Below, in pieces: positions 7,968-16,857 of a stretch of DNA of 37,691 nucleotides (position 1 is the stretch's first letter; each line of letters begins with the position of its first letter). Made by a program: the position numbers and the translations under genes. Location of the stretch: contig CAMUPC010000013.1 in the NCBI GenBank assembly GCA_947090545.1, positions 1 through 37,691 on the forward strand. The letters are read 5' to 3'. The notes beneath the pieces were generated by a model that saw nothing but the letters and a program-made list of their open reading frames with translations, was not told the origin of the DNA and searched no databases. The DNA comes from an uncultured Eubacterium sp. Lineage in GTDB: Bacteria; Bacillota; Clostridia; Lachnospirales; Lachnospiraceae.

Positions 7968-8902
7968 GATTTTTCGTCACTCCATTCACTCACAACATAA
8001 TGCGGCCGCCTCTTCGTTTCCGTATACGTTTTTCCAAGATACTGCCCGATAATTCCCAGCGCAAACAACTGCATCCCGCCAAGAAACAGCATCACGCACA
8101 TATTGGAAGCCCATCCCTGCACCGGGTCTCCCCATAAAAGCTTCCGAACCATAATAAACACAATTGCCATTACCGATATTGCTGTACATCCCATCCCCAT
8201 CCACGACGCAATATTTAACGGCACCTGTGAAAAGCTGACAATTCCTTCCATAGAATATTTTAAAAGCTTCCAAAAACTCCACTTTGTTTCCCCTGCCCGA
8301 CGCTGAATATTTTGAAACGAAAGCCAATACGTACGAAAACCAATCCACCCAAAAATCCCCTTTGAAAAACGGTTTCTTTCGCTCATTTGTACAATCACAT
8401 CCACCATTTCCTTTTTCATCAGCCGATAGTCCCTTGCTCCGTCGACAATCTCAATATCTGAGATTCGATTGACGAAACGATAGAATACCCTGGCAAAAAA
8501 AGAACGTATCAAAGGCTCCCCTTCTCTGTCCGCACGGCGTGTCGCAACACTGTCGAAGCCGCCGCTTTCTAAGATATCCACCATTTCGGGCAATAATGCC
8601 GGAGGGTCCTGCAAATCCGCATCCATCACCGCGACATAATCCCCTTTAGCATGAGAAAACCCTGCATACATTGCAGCCTCCTTTCCAAAATTTCTGGAAA
8701 AGGAAAGATACCTGACATTTTTCCTCTCTGCTGCAAATTTGCGCAAATACGGCAAAGTCTGGTCTGTCGAACCATCGTCAATATAAATCATTTCAAACTC
8801 ATACTGGTTCATCTGGTTCATGATTTTTGTAATTTCCTCATCAAACAGCACAAGGCTTTCTTCTTCATTATAGCAAGGTACAATTAAGCTTATTTTTTTC
8901 AT
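7964..8902 (-). CDS. GT2 bactoprenol-phosphate glycosyltransferase, GtrB-like
   Basis: The 312-residue protein has the GtrB/DPM layout. It has ISLIVPCYNEEESL, the donor-site MIYIDDGSTDQT, the DXD motif VMDADLQDPP near residue 94, FSKGIFGWIGF near residue 190, and two C-terminal membrane helices (about 230-255 and 265-290). Enzymes of this group transfer glucose or a related sugar from a nucleotide donor to undecaprenyl phosphate. The RBS is AAAGGA a few nt before the ATG. It overlaps the start of the following GT-C-like gene by 4 nt, matching the known pairing of a carrier-loading GT2 with a GT-C that uses the lipid-linked sugar. The donor sugar is not determinable here. Confidence 0.9.
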   Translation of the reverse strand: MKKISLIVPCYNEEESLVLFDEEITKIMNQMNQYEFEMIYIDDGSTDQTLPYLRKFAAERKNVRYLSFSRNFGKEAAMYAGFSHAKGDYVAVMDADLQDPPALLPEMVDILESGGFDSVATRRADREGEPLIRSFFARVFYRFVNRISDIEIVDGARDYRLMKKEMVDVIVQMSERNRFSKGIFGWIGFRTYWLSFQNIQRRAGETKWSFWKLLKYSMEGIVSFSQVPLNIASWMGMGCTAISVMAIVFIMVRKLLWGDPVQGWASNMCVMLFLGGMQLFALGIIGQYLGKTYTETKRRPHYVVSEWSDEKS

Positions 8903-8935
8903 TTTAGATATTCCTTTTGCCTGGAGCGATTTTTA

Positions 8936-10363
8936 TTATTCCTTCCGTTCGATCTCCGTAACTCTTCCATTTTGATAATTCCATAATACATACGGCGCAC
9001 AAAGCTCCACATCTTGGCCGTTTTCCAGTACTTGTACGTTTAAGGACAAATCCTGATACAACAGCTTGCATATGCCGCCTTCTCCATAGAAAAACGGCGT
9101 ATAATCCATACCGTCCAAATTGCGAATATAAATCGTGGCACCTTCTGCCGGCGGCTTGATCTGTTCGATATCCTCCCATGCCGCTTTTTCCATACCTGCG
9201 TTTCTAAGCCAGTAATTTCTTGTCTGGACAGCACTTGTGGATGCACCGGATGCCAAAAACAAGCACATAAGCACTATCGAGGTATCACAGCAGCAATGCA
9301 GCCTGTTTGCCGCACACGCGACCAGCAGCCCAAGAAAAACCGCCGGAAAATACAGATACAGCATATGCACCTGATTTACCATAGGCAGCACAATCACAAT
9401 CGAAATCCCCGCCGCAATATAACAAAAAAGAAGTTCTGTTTTTCTGTGCGCTACAGCTTTCCAGACAGCAGCACAAAAACCTGCCGCAATTAAAATTGTT
9501 CCAAGTAAGCCTGTGATAGAAAACACATAGCCCCAGCCTGCATGTTCCAAATCAAAGCACATCATACTGTATTTCAATAGATTTTGAAGCATATGGATCG
9601 GATTCATCGACTGATAATAAGGATTATTCCTATCATTGGTCATGCTACCCTGCATTTTGCAATACAGTATCCTTCCAAAAAACAAGGCAAAGACCGACAG
9701 GCTGATCGGAATGCTTTTTGTAAAATGCCTTCGTTCTTTGCTTAAGAACATTTCCCACATTTCATAAACAACAAATAAAAACGGCAAAATGAGAAACATT
9801 TCCTTCGTCCGAATCGCAAGGTAATAAAACAGTAGTGTAAAAACAAAATTCTGTCCCTTGTACACCTTTTCTCTGCGGTAGCGCAAATAAAAAATTAGAG
9901 ACAAAAGGCTAAAAAACGTACCAAGCAGGTCATAAATTGCCGCCGTCCACTGCACAGCCATCTGCGTTTTCGCCCACATGCCAAAAAATGCAGCCGCGAC
10001 AATTCCTCCGCAAAAACATGTTTGCTCTTCCTCATACTTCCGCGCAAATAGATGCTTCACAATAAGAAAAACGAAATACACATTACACAAATGCAGAAGG
10101 ATCAAAACCACATGAAAGCAACCATAATCCAGCCCAAAGCTTTCATACAAATATTTGATAAACAGTACTCCCACGGGCCTGTCTGCATATGCCGACCGTG
10201 GCAGAAAATGAAAGATCTCCTCATAAGAGCTTGTACTCACCGTCAGCAAAAGCGATATATCATCAAAGCAAAAGCTGTTTTCTTTTGATGCCATCCAAAA
10301 CACTGCCAAAAGAGAAAACGAAAATAAAAGGATAAGATTGATCTTTTTTCTGCTATCTGACAT
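8936..10363 (-). CDS. GT-C-like multispanning membrane protein
   Basis: I start this at the ATG 10361-10363 (MSDSRKKINLILL), preceded by GGGGGAGGG, which overlaps the acyltransferase stop by 11 nt; that gives 475 residues. The longer version would extend 31 codons into the acyltransferase. The protein has about ten membrane helices. An acidic pair sits in the first outer loop (CFDDISLLLTV near residue 35) and RPVGVLFIKYLYESFG follows, the pattern of GT-C glycosyltransferases and related polymer-modifying proteins. A soluble tail of about 90 residues (from about 385) ends in TEIERKE. No specific family can be named. Position between an O-acyltransferase and a GtrB suggests it adds or polymerises sugars outside the cell. 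Confidence 0.75.
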   Translation of the reverse strand: MSDSRKKINLILLFSFSLLAVFWMASKENSFCFDDISLLLTVSTSSYEEIFHFLPRSAYADRPVGVLFIKYLYESFGLDYGCFHVVLILLHLCNVYFVFLIVKHLFARKYEEEQTCFCGGIVAAAFFGMWAKTQMAVQWTAAIYDLLGTFFSLLSLIFYLRYRREKVYKGQNFVFTLLFYYLAIRTKEMFLILPFLFVVYEMWEMFLSKERRHFTKSIPISLSVFALFFGRILYCKMQGSMTNDRNNPYYQSMNPIHMLQNLLKYSMMCFDLEHAGWGYVFSITGLLGTILIAAGFCAAVWKAVAHRKTELLFCYIAAGISIVIVLPMVNQVHMLYLYFPAVFLGLLVACAANRLHCCCDTSIVLMCLFLASGASTSAVQTRNYWLRNAGMEKAAWEDIEQIKPPAEGATIYIRNLDGMDYTPFFYGEGGICKLLYQDLSLNVQVLENGQDVELCAPYVLWNYQNGRVTEIERKE

Positions 10364-11444
10364 ATCTGCCCTCCCCCTGCTTTTTGTTATGCCAAACGCT
10401 TGCATTGACCAGGTAATCCGTCCAAGCATTCTTTTCCGCGAACCATGCAATCGCACTGCACAGCAGAATCGTAGCTGCCGTTATGAAAATCCATCCTCCA
10501 TTTGACGCCGTCTGTGCATCTGGCGTAAGCTGCCGCAACTGCTGCATCGGCAAAATCCCTGTATAGGCACCTGCTGCAAAAAGCAGCTTAAACACTGCAA
10601 AATGGGTAACAAGGACACAATAGGTATGTTTTCCCAACCATTGCAGGCATCGCACTTTTCTCATAGAAACGGCTGCGCAATAGACAAGATAAAAAGCCGC
10701 AAAACAAGAAAGGCATTGTATAAAAGGATCTGCAAACTCCCTTGTCGGCCAATTCATTGGCAATGTTCCAAAAAAATACCCCCCCCCGGAAAAAATTGTC
10801 ACTATGACACAAAAAGGCAGCATAATATTCCTGTCAATCTGTTCAAAAACATGCGCTCTTGCCATCCATAACCCTGCCGCAAAATAAAAACATGCCAAAA
10901 AAGCCAGATCAAAAGAATAAGGAAGCACGATGTGTTTTACCACAAGCGTATATCCACATCCTCCCGCCAACAAAACCAGTCCCAAAAAGCCCCATTTACA
11001 TCGAAACTTTTGAGTCATCCATTCCAACAGCCTGACAATCACCTGCACTTCAAATAACACAAATAAAAACCAAGTTGCCCCTCCTAACTCTGTAGTCTGC
11101 AAATGTAACAACAGCCCCGTCATCCATTTTGAAAAGCGCAAAGGCTCTGTGGCAGTAAAACAAGCATACACAGGATATCTGCCCATTACACTGTATATCA
11201 CAATATACAAAACATTGATGCATATCGCGGGCAGCAGAATCGTAACAATTTTTTTTCTGATAAACGCTGCCAGCGTATAATGCCCGCCGCGATAGGTATA
11301 GCCGGATAACAGAAAAAAAGCTGGCATATGAAATAAATAGATATACGTGACCAGCGGGCTTGTTGAATGTCCAGCCACAACTGCCAGAATTAAGAAAGCT
11401 TTCATGCTGTCCACCCAGTCAATCTGCTTCTTTTGCTCTTCCAT
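10353..11444 (-). CDS. acyltransferase family 3 (OafA-like) membrane O-acyltransferase with a poly-G tract
   Basis: The 363-residue protein begins at ATG 11442-11444 (MEEQKKQIDWVDSMK), 6 nt after GGAGAG; an upstream ATG overlapping the previous stop is less likely. It has about ten membrane helices and the Acyltransferase_3 hallmarks: IDWVDSMKAFLILAVVAGHS with the catalytic-type histidine, and YLFHMPAFFLLSGY. These enzymes acetylate or otherwise acylate surface polysaccharide using a cytoplasmic acyl donor. Nine G on the coding strand (10779-10787) encode Gly-Gly-Gly near residues 219-222, between two helices. With eight G translation stops within 8 codons; with ten it runs about 67 foreign codons and stops at 10588. 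The gene is in the full-length register as assembled. Confidence 0.88.
   Translation of the reverse strand: MEEQKKQIDWVDSMKAFLILAVVAGHSTSPLVTYIYLFHMPAFFLLSGYTYRGGHYTLAAFIRKKIVTILLPAICINVLYIVIYSVMGRYPVYACFTATEPLRFSKWMTGLLLHLQTTELGGATWFLFVLFEVQVIVRLLEWMTQKFRCKWGFLGLVLLAGGCGYTLVVKHIVLPYSFDLAFLACFYFAAGLWMARAHVFEQIDRNIMLPFCVIVTIFSGGGYFFGTLPMNWPTREFADPFIQCLSCFAAFYLVYCAAVSMRKVRCLQWLGKHTYCVLVTHFAVFKLLFAAGAYTGILPMQQLRQLTPDAQTASNGGWIFITAATILLCSAIAWFAEKNAWTDYLVNASVWHNKKQGEGRYVR
10779..10787 (-). repeat. poly-G tract (G9 on the coding strand) in the acyltransferase gene
   Basis: Nine C on the plus strand. The tract is in frame at nine G and encodes three glycines in a loop between membrane helices. A change of one base either way destroys the C-terminal third of the acyltransferase, so it could act as an ON/OFF switch for acylation. 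Confidence 0.8.
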
Positions 11445-11461
11445 ACACTCTCCTTCCTGCA

Positions 11462-14400
11462 TCAGACTTCACACCCCTGGCTCGTCCCGGCATCCACCCC
11501 ATCCCGATACCTCGGCATCCGCCACACCTTCTTCCACTTCTTCTCAAAAATCTTTCTGTTTTCCTCAAAGATCCTCTGATACTCCGCATCCTCCAGCTTA
11601 GCAAACGAAGCCCTCTGCATATGATGCACAAACGCATCCTCCGCAATAACGATCCGGTATCCGGCGCGCAGCACCTTTTCCGTAAAATCATCATCCTCAA
11701 ACATCCCAACCTTATAAGCCTCGTCGAGCAGCCCAACCTCTTCCAGCACACTCCTTCGGATCATCGTAGCAAACAGCGGCAGCCTGTCCACACGATGGTA
11801 TTCCTCTCCCATATGCGTTTGCGTATAGCAGTACGCAAACTGCGCTAATTCCGCAGCGCCGTGATAGTGCGCTTCGATCTTGGATTCGTTTCCAATCGAA
11901 TTGGTAACAGGATTGCACATAGCATAGCTGCGGTCATTTTCCAGATGCTTTACAAGGCTTGTCATCCACCCTCTTGTCACATACGTATCGTTATTCAGCA
12001 ATACGACATACACTCCATCCGCCGCTTTGATCCCGCAGTTATTCCCGCCCGCAAAGCCCAGGTTTTCGTTATTTAAGATGATCTTGACATTGTGCCTGTT
12101 CTGAGCGTCCAGTTCCTGCAAATACGCCCTTGTACCGTCCGTAGACGCATTATCTACTACGATCAGCTCAAAATGAGGATAAGCCGTCTGCGTCAGAATG
12201 CTTTCGATGCACTTTCTGTTTACCGCCTCGTTATTGTAGGCAAGCACAACGACACTGACTTTTGGCACCATTGCCTGGCAAGCGGCTGCAAAGTGCCCAA
12301 ACCGTTCCTGCCAGTCGTTTTGTCCTGCAAATTCCATGCATTCCCGCGCAGAATTTAACGTATCCTTCCGCTCTAAGCACAGCTTTACATAATTAAGAAA
12401 TTCGTCGTTGTCATTGGACAGATACACATACCGATCGCGGTATGGGCGCAGCTCCGGGATCTCGGTCGCCACAATCTTTTTGCCTGCGCTTAGGTACTCA
12501 TAAAACTTGACCGGGTTCGTTGCCCGGATCAGATCCGTACCCGTATCAAACGGGATCAGGCAGACGTCAAAATACGCCAGATGCTCCGGCAGCTTATCGT
12601 AATCCATTTCTCCAAGCAGACGGATATTTTTCCGCTTTTCCAAGTCACGCCTGTGTGCTGTTACTTCGCCGATTATGACAACCTCGCATTCCGGCAGCGC
12701 ATCTGCTACGTAGCATACTTTCTCATACGCGAACCAGTGTGCGACCGCACCGTAATAGCCGATAACTTTGCCTGAGACATCCGTGTCCGTATCCTGTGCA
12801 CGCCGCATGGCATATGCCTTTTGAAAATGCGCTGTCTGCGTACCGTTGCGAATCAGGCAGATCCGGGATTCGTCTGTGAATCTTTTTGCAATGTCGTATA
12901 AAAAGCTGGAGCTTGCCACGACCAAATCGCTTGTAGTTAACAGCTCTTTGCAGTTTTTCTTTAAAAACGGCTCTGCGGTTGCCGCAAATCCGGTGTAGTC
13001 GTCCATATAATCGGTGACGATCCGAAAACCGTAAGTTTCCCTCAGATAGTTTGCTCCAGCCAGCCAGTTTGGGTAATCGACAATGGTGACCGCGTCACGG
13101 ATGGCGTAGCGTTCCAATAGGGCATTCAGCGCCTTGTGCAGCCAGCCCTCGTTTTTGCGCCAGTCCGCGGTGTAGATATTGCTTGTCTTTTGGCTGTTCC
13201 AGTTTACGAGATACAGGTTTTCCCGCTTTTTTCGTATCGCGGCAGGGCTGGTAAAATTCGCGTTGATATAAAAGACCCGATGCCCGTGTTCTGCGAATTT
13301 TTCCGCAAAATGCTGGGGACGCTGATGCCTGAAATCGTAGTCTATTACGGATAATATAATGACGTCATACTTCGTATAGGGCTGCTTTAACATTGCTTTT
13401 GTCCTGTCGGATAATGGATGTTCCCTGCCTGTGGTTTTCTGCCCGTGATGCGCCTGTTTTGCCTTTTCACTTGTACATGCCAATGCTTCTGAAAGCCTTT
13501 GGTGTACATCCATCCAGGGATTAAAGCGGCAGACGTCTGCCGTATCGTGATTTGTCCCTGAGGCTTTGCCTTTCAGCCATTTTAAAAATGCTTTTCTTTC
13601 TGCTTTGCTGCCGCGCATATACTGGACGTGCAGGCGGATCAGCAGATGGTTGAAACGGCTTAGCTTTGCGGATGCGTAGCTGATGCACAGAGACTGGATC
13701 TGCCTGATTCTAGCTTCTGCCTGCTTGTTTTTTATTTCCATGGCAGAGATCATTTCTTCAAGTGCCAGGATCTGTTTCTGCTGTTCTGATTTCCTGCTGT
13801 TTTCTTCTGCAAGCTGCTTTTTCTGCGCCTGTATCTGTTCCATCTGATCATGAAGCTGCTTTTCCTGCGCCTTTAGGCATTCGCTCTGATTATGAAGCTG
13901 CTTTTCCTGTACCTGTAGTTGGCTGTTTTGTTTGTCAAGCTCTCTTTTACTATTGTCTGCTAATTCTTTGAATGTCTCTATCTGATACTCTTTTTCCCTT
14001 TCCTGCTGCTTCCAGTTGTTTTGTTCTTGTTCTGTCACTTGTCTTTGCGCTCTCATACAGTCACTATCAATATTTTCTACCAAATCTGATAAACGGCTGT
14101 ATATTTTCTGCTTAGCATAAATAAGCAAAATTTGTTCATATGGATAATAGACAGAACCACATTCCGCAGACTTTGCGTATACAAGATAGCTGTCCCCTAC
14201 ACGCAGGGGAATATCCTTTGTATAAAAAACACTTTCATGTTCTTCAATAACCCCTTGCTCTTCTCTGTATGGCATCAGAATCAGCGCATATTTCTCCGCC
14301 CTGCGGCAAATATGTTCGATCACATCATATGGCTGCTTAAAGTGTTCCACTACATTAGACGCGATGACAACCGGATACTTCTTTTCCTTGTCCGGTTTGA

Positions 14401-16048
14401 AAATATCGCCTACTTGAAACAAAAACTCAGGATAATTTTTTTGAGCTTTTGCTATTGCACTTTCAGAAAAATCTTCTCCTGCGATCTCCGATGTCCGAAA
14501 AGCCTGTTTATAGATTGTTAATGCATCTCCTTGCGCGCAGCCCAAATCACAGACTGCATCCCTATTTTCATTGATCTCATAAATCAGCCATTCTGGAAGC
14601 ATTTCTATCAACAGATCTGCAAAATAACGGGTTTGTTCTTTTCCGCCATACATTTCCCAATTTGATTCAAATCTGAAATTCCAGTATTCCTGGCTGTTCC
14701 TGGCAAACTCCACCGATTCTTGGCTTTCCTGTTTTTGTATTTTTTGTTCCTGCTTTTCGTTTGCAGCTTTTATCATCTCTAATAATTCCTTATCTTTAAT
14801 TATTCCAGCCGGAGGCTGATAATTTGGCGGTATCCGTATGTTTTTCGCTCCGGCTTTTTTTAGATACGCCCATATATCATCGATATAATCGTATCGCATA
14901 AATGATTCACATTGCAGACAATAGTCTGGAAGCATCTCCCAGTGAAACATCGCTTCCCGTAAATTTTGATAATTTTTCCCATTCCATACTGCTTCAATGC
15001 CATTGTCCTTTATCTTATCAATAATCCCAAAGGATGCGCAGCACGGTGAAACAGTCTGATCCGGCTGGATAAACATCACTTCAAACGGATTGGTGCAATA
15101 CGGCAAACAGATTTCTTCATGATCCCGTATTTTTTTCTTTTCCGTCTTAACTCTTCTGCTGGCTGTTTCCTCACAATGGAATTTGTCAAAATCCAAGTAT
15201 GGCTGTATCTGCTTTAGTTGTTCCAATTGTGCAAAAATAGCTTTCTGGTCAAATAGTTTCCCATCCTCAAATCCACTCCAGGAAATAACATTGTTGACCA
15301 CGATCTTTTGGTCCGCATTCCATTTTAAAATTTCCTGAAACTGCTGTTCTACTATTTCTTTGTCAGATTCTCTCAGGCGCAGTAACTGAATGACCTGATC
15401 CTCTTCGTATCCATAGACGTCATTAAATGTAATATAATCGATCCCATAAGTTACGGCTGCCTGGCACAGATCTTTTAGCTGTGTCATATTTAGACGATTT
15501 ACAACAACACACCATTGCAAAACGGTATCTGGCAGTGCAGCCCTCAGCTTTTTTACATTTTCCAATACATGGCTAAGCTTCGCTCCCAGGCGAAGAATCT
15601 CAAACGTTTTTGGATCTACACTGTCAATCGAAACCGCTATAATATTGACTCCCTTTTTTCCGTCTACCCCCCCCCCTAATTTTGAAAGCTCATACCTGTC
15701 AAGCTGCGTTCCGTTATTCGTAAGCTGCATACTGCAAAGTGCATCACTTTCTCTGCAAATTTCAATAAAAGCATCAAAATCATGATACAGGAATGGTTCC
15801 CCTCTTCCAGAAGGATTTACAAACTTCGCGCAATGCAGATACGGTTTTAATTGTTTCAGCAATTCCAATGGAATACTGACGGGTTTTTCTATTTTGGACA
15901 TACAAAAGCCACAATAATGGCAAAATGCGCAATGAAGGTTGCACACATTGGTAAGCCCAAACATGAACTGGACAGGGCTGCTGTCCATCCTGCTTTTTTT
16001 CTGTACTACATTCTCTATAAACTGCTGAAAATTATCATTCCTGTCCAC
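11462..16048 (-). CDS. multidomain radical SAM / methyltransferase / coiled-coil / GT4 / GT2 protein
   Basis: The 1528-residue protein starts at GTG 16046-16048, 7 nt after GGAGG. Domains in order: radical SAM with CX3CX2C (CNLHCAFC, residues 36-43) to about 250; a SPASM-like cysteine region about 320-400 (CLPYCTNPFEV, SPCCASFG, LPDYCLQC); a SAM methyltransferase about 453-590 (VCDLGCAQGDALTIY, VVIASNVVEHF); a charged coiled coil about 666-790 with KQL-type repeats; a GT4/TuaH-like glycosyltransferase about 890-1235 (RPQHFAEKFAEHGHRVFYIN, NPVKFYEYLSAGKKIVATE); and a GT2 glycosyltransferase from about 1260 (VSVVVLAYNN, LIVVDNASTDGT, VLLNNDTYV, MFEDDDF). The methyltransferase and GTs fit glycan assembly; the radical SAM reaction is unknown. 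Ten G on the coding strand at codons 125-127 are in frame, and a one-base slip either way stops translation within about 20 codons. It lies between the exporter ATPase and the acyltransferase. Confidence 0.88.
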   Translation of the reverse strand: MDRNDNFQQFIENVVQKKSRMDSSPVQFMFGLTNVCNLHCAFCHYCGFCMSKIEKPVSIPLELLKQLKPYLHCAKFVNPSGRGEPFLYHDFDAFIEICRESDALCSMQLTNNGTQLDRYELSKLGGGVDGKKGVNIIAVSIDSVDPKTFEILRLGAKLSHVLENVKKLRAALPDTVLQWCVVVNRLNMTQLKDLCQAAVTYGIDYITFNDVYGYEEDQVIQLLRLRESDKEIVEQQFQEILKWNADQKIVVNNVISWSGFEDGKLFDQKAIFAQLEQLKQIQPYLDFDKFHCEETASRRVKTEKKKIRDHEEICLPYCTNPFEVMFIQPDQTVSPCCASFGIIDKIKDNGIEAVWNGKNYQNLREAMFHWEMLPDYCLQCESFMRYDYIDDIWAYLKKAGAKNIRIPPNYQPPAGIIKDKELLEMIKAANEKQEQKIQKQESQESVEFARNSQEYWNFRFESNWEMYGGKEQTRYFADLLIEMLPEWLIYEINENRDAVCDLGCAQGDALTIYKQAFRTSEIAGEDFSESAIAKAQKNYPEFLFQVGDIFKPDKEKKYPVVIASNVVEHFKQPYDVIEHICRRAEKYALILMPYREEQGVIEEHESVFYTKDIPLRVGDSYLVYAKSAECGSVYYPYEQILLIYAKQKIYSRLSDLVENIDSDCMRAQRQVTEQEQNNWKQQEREKEYQIETFKELADNSKRELDKQNSQLQVQEKQLHNQSECLKAQEKQLHDQMEQIQAQKKQLAEENSRKSEQQKQILALEEMISAMEIKNKQAEARIRQIQSLCISYASAKLSRFNHLLIRLHVQYMRGSKAERKAFLKWLKGKASGTNHDTADVCRFNPWMDVHQRLSEALACTSEKAKQAHHGQKTTGREHPLSDRTKAMLKQPYTKYDVIILSVIDYDFRHQRPQHFAEKFAEHGHRVFYINANFTSPAAIRKKRENLYLVNWNSQKTSNIYTADWRKNEGWLHKALNALLERYAIRDAVTIVDYPNWLAGANYLRETYGFRIVTDYMDDYTGFAATAEPFLKKNCKELLTTSDLVVASSSFLYDIAKRFTDESRICLIRNGTQTAHFQKAYAMRRAQDTDTDVSGKVIGYYGAVAHWFAYEKVCYVADALPECEVVIIGEVTAHRRDLEKRKNIRLLGEMDYDKLPEHLAYFDVCLIPFDTGTDLIRATNPVKFYEYLSAGKKIVATEIPELRPYRDRYVYLSNDNDEFLNYVKLCLERKDTLNSARECMEFAGQNDWQERFGHFAAACQAMVPKVSVVVLAYNNEAVNRKCIESILTQTAYPHFELIVVDNASTDGTRAYLQELDAQNRHNVKIILNNENLGFAGGNNCGIKAADGVYVVLLNNDTYVTRGWMTSLVKHLENDRSYAMCNPVTNSIGNESKIEAHYHGAAELAQFAYCYTQTHMGEEYHRVDRLPLFATMIRRSVLEEVGLLDEAYKVGMFEDDDFTEKVLRAGYRIVIAEDAFVHHMQRASFAKLEDAEYQRIFEENRKIFEKKWKKVWRMPRYRDGVDAGTSQGCEV
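13690..14050 (-). repeat. repetitive coiled-coil coding segment
   Basis: Residues about 666-790 of the multidomain protein are rich in Q, K and E with near-repeats of QEKQLHNQSECLKA, QEKQLHDQMEQIQA and QKKQLAEENSRKSE (a 14-residue, 42-nt period). The DNA shows a matching direct repeat, tgaagctgcttttcctg at about 13851 and about 13893. It probably acts as a dimerising spacer between the methyltransferase and the glycosyltransferase domains, and the repeats could change number by recombination. Confidence 0.65.
15667..15676 (-). repeat. poly-G tract (G10 on the coding strand) in the multidomain radical SAM gene
   Basis: Ten C on the plus strand. The tract encodes Gly-Gly-Gly (residues 125-127) plus the first base of the next valine codon, in a loop just before the strand NIIAVSID of the radical SAM fold. 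Nine G gives GGG GGG GGG TAG, an immediate stop; eleven G stops about 15 codons later. It is in frame as assembled. Confidence 0.8.
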
Positions 16049-16063
16049 AATTGATCCTCCGCA

Positions 16064-16837
16064 TCATGTTTCTTTCTGTTCCCGTTCCTGCTTTATCCTT
16101 TGCAGATACCGCCCATGCACCTCCCTGGGCTCCCCAATCTCCTTCACCCGCCCATCCTCGATCCAGACCGTCCGGTCACAGATCTGTTCTATCTGGCTCA
16201 TCGCATGAGATACAATCACAATCGTCGTGCCGGCACGCTTAATTTCCTCCAGCCTGGCAAAGCATTTCTGCTGGAAACCGACGTCGCCGACCGCCAGTAT
16301 TTCATCGATCAGCAGCACGTCCGCGTCCACATGGATCGCCACTGAAAACGCCAGCCGCATGTACATGCCCGATGAATAGGTGCGTACCGGGTGGTCGATC
16401 GACTCTTCGATCTCGGAAAACTGGATGATCTCGTCCACTCTTTGCGCGATCTCCTTCCGATTCAGCCCAAAGACCGCGGCGTTCATATAGATATTTTCCC
16501 GCCCGCTCATGTCCGGGTGAAATCCTGCGCCCAGTTCCAGCAGGCTGGAAACCCTGCCCTGTATCGCAATGCTGCCGCTGTCTGGGTAGATGATTTTGGC
16601 GAGCAGCTTTAGCGTCGTGCTTTTCCCGCATCCGTTTTTTCCGATCATGCCAACCGCTTCCCCTTTTTTTACCTGAAACGTCACGCCCTTGAGCACTTCC
16701 CTGCGCTCGTAGCGGCTTCTTCCTCTGGATAAAATCCTGTCTTTGATTGTAAATCCGCGGTCGTTATAGATTTTAAACGCTTTTTTTACATCGCTGACCG
16801 CAATGGCGGTTTGCCTGCCTGCTTCTTCCCTTTTCAC
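16064..16837 (-). CDS. polysaccharide ABC exporter, ATP-binding subunit (Wzt/TagH/RfbE type)
   Basis: I start this at GTG 16835-16837 (VKREEAGRQ), 11 nt after GAGAGGA and just past the permease stop; the ATG at 16933 would overlap the permease by 76 nt and adds a sequence unlike the family. The 257-residue protein has Walker A GMIGKNGCGKSTTLKLL near residue 60. It also has the subfamily block SSLLELGAGFHPDMSGRENI, the signature TYSSGMYMRLAFS, and Walker B DVLLIDEILAVGD with the H-loop IVIVSHAM. This is the Wzt/TagH group that powers export of O-antigen-, teichoic- or rhamnan-type polysaccharide. It lacks the long C-terminal sugar-binding domain of some Wzt proteins. It works with the adjoining permease. 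Confidence 0.92.
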   Translation of the reverse strand: MKREEAGRQTAIAVSDVKKAFKIYNDRGFTIKDRILSRGRSRYERREVLKGVTFQVKKGEAVGMIGKNGCGKSTTLKLLAKIIYPDSGSIAIQGRVSSLLELGAGFHPDMSGRENIYMNAAVFGLNRKEIAQRVDEIIQFSEIEESIDHPVRTYSSGMYMRLAFSVAIHVDADVLLIDEILAVGDVGFQQKCFARLEEIKRAGTTIVIVSHAMSQIEQICDRTVWIEDGRVKEIGEPREVHGRYLQRIKQEREQKET

Positions 16838-16857
16838 AATGATAAAAGTCCTCTCTG

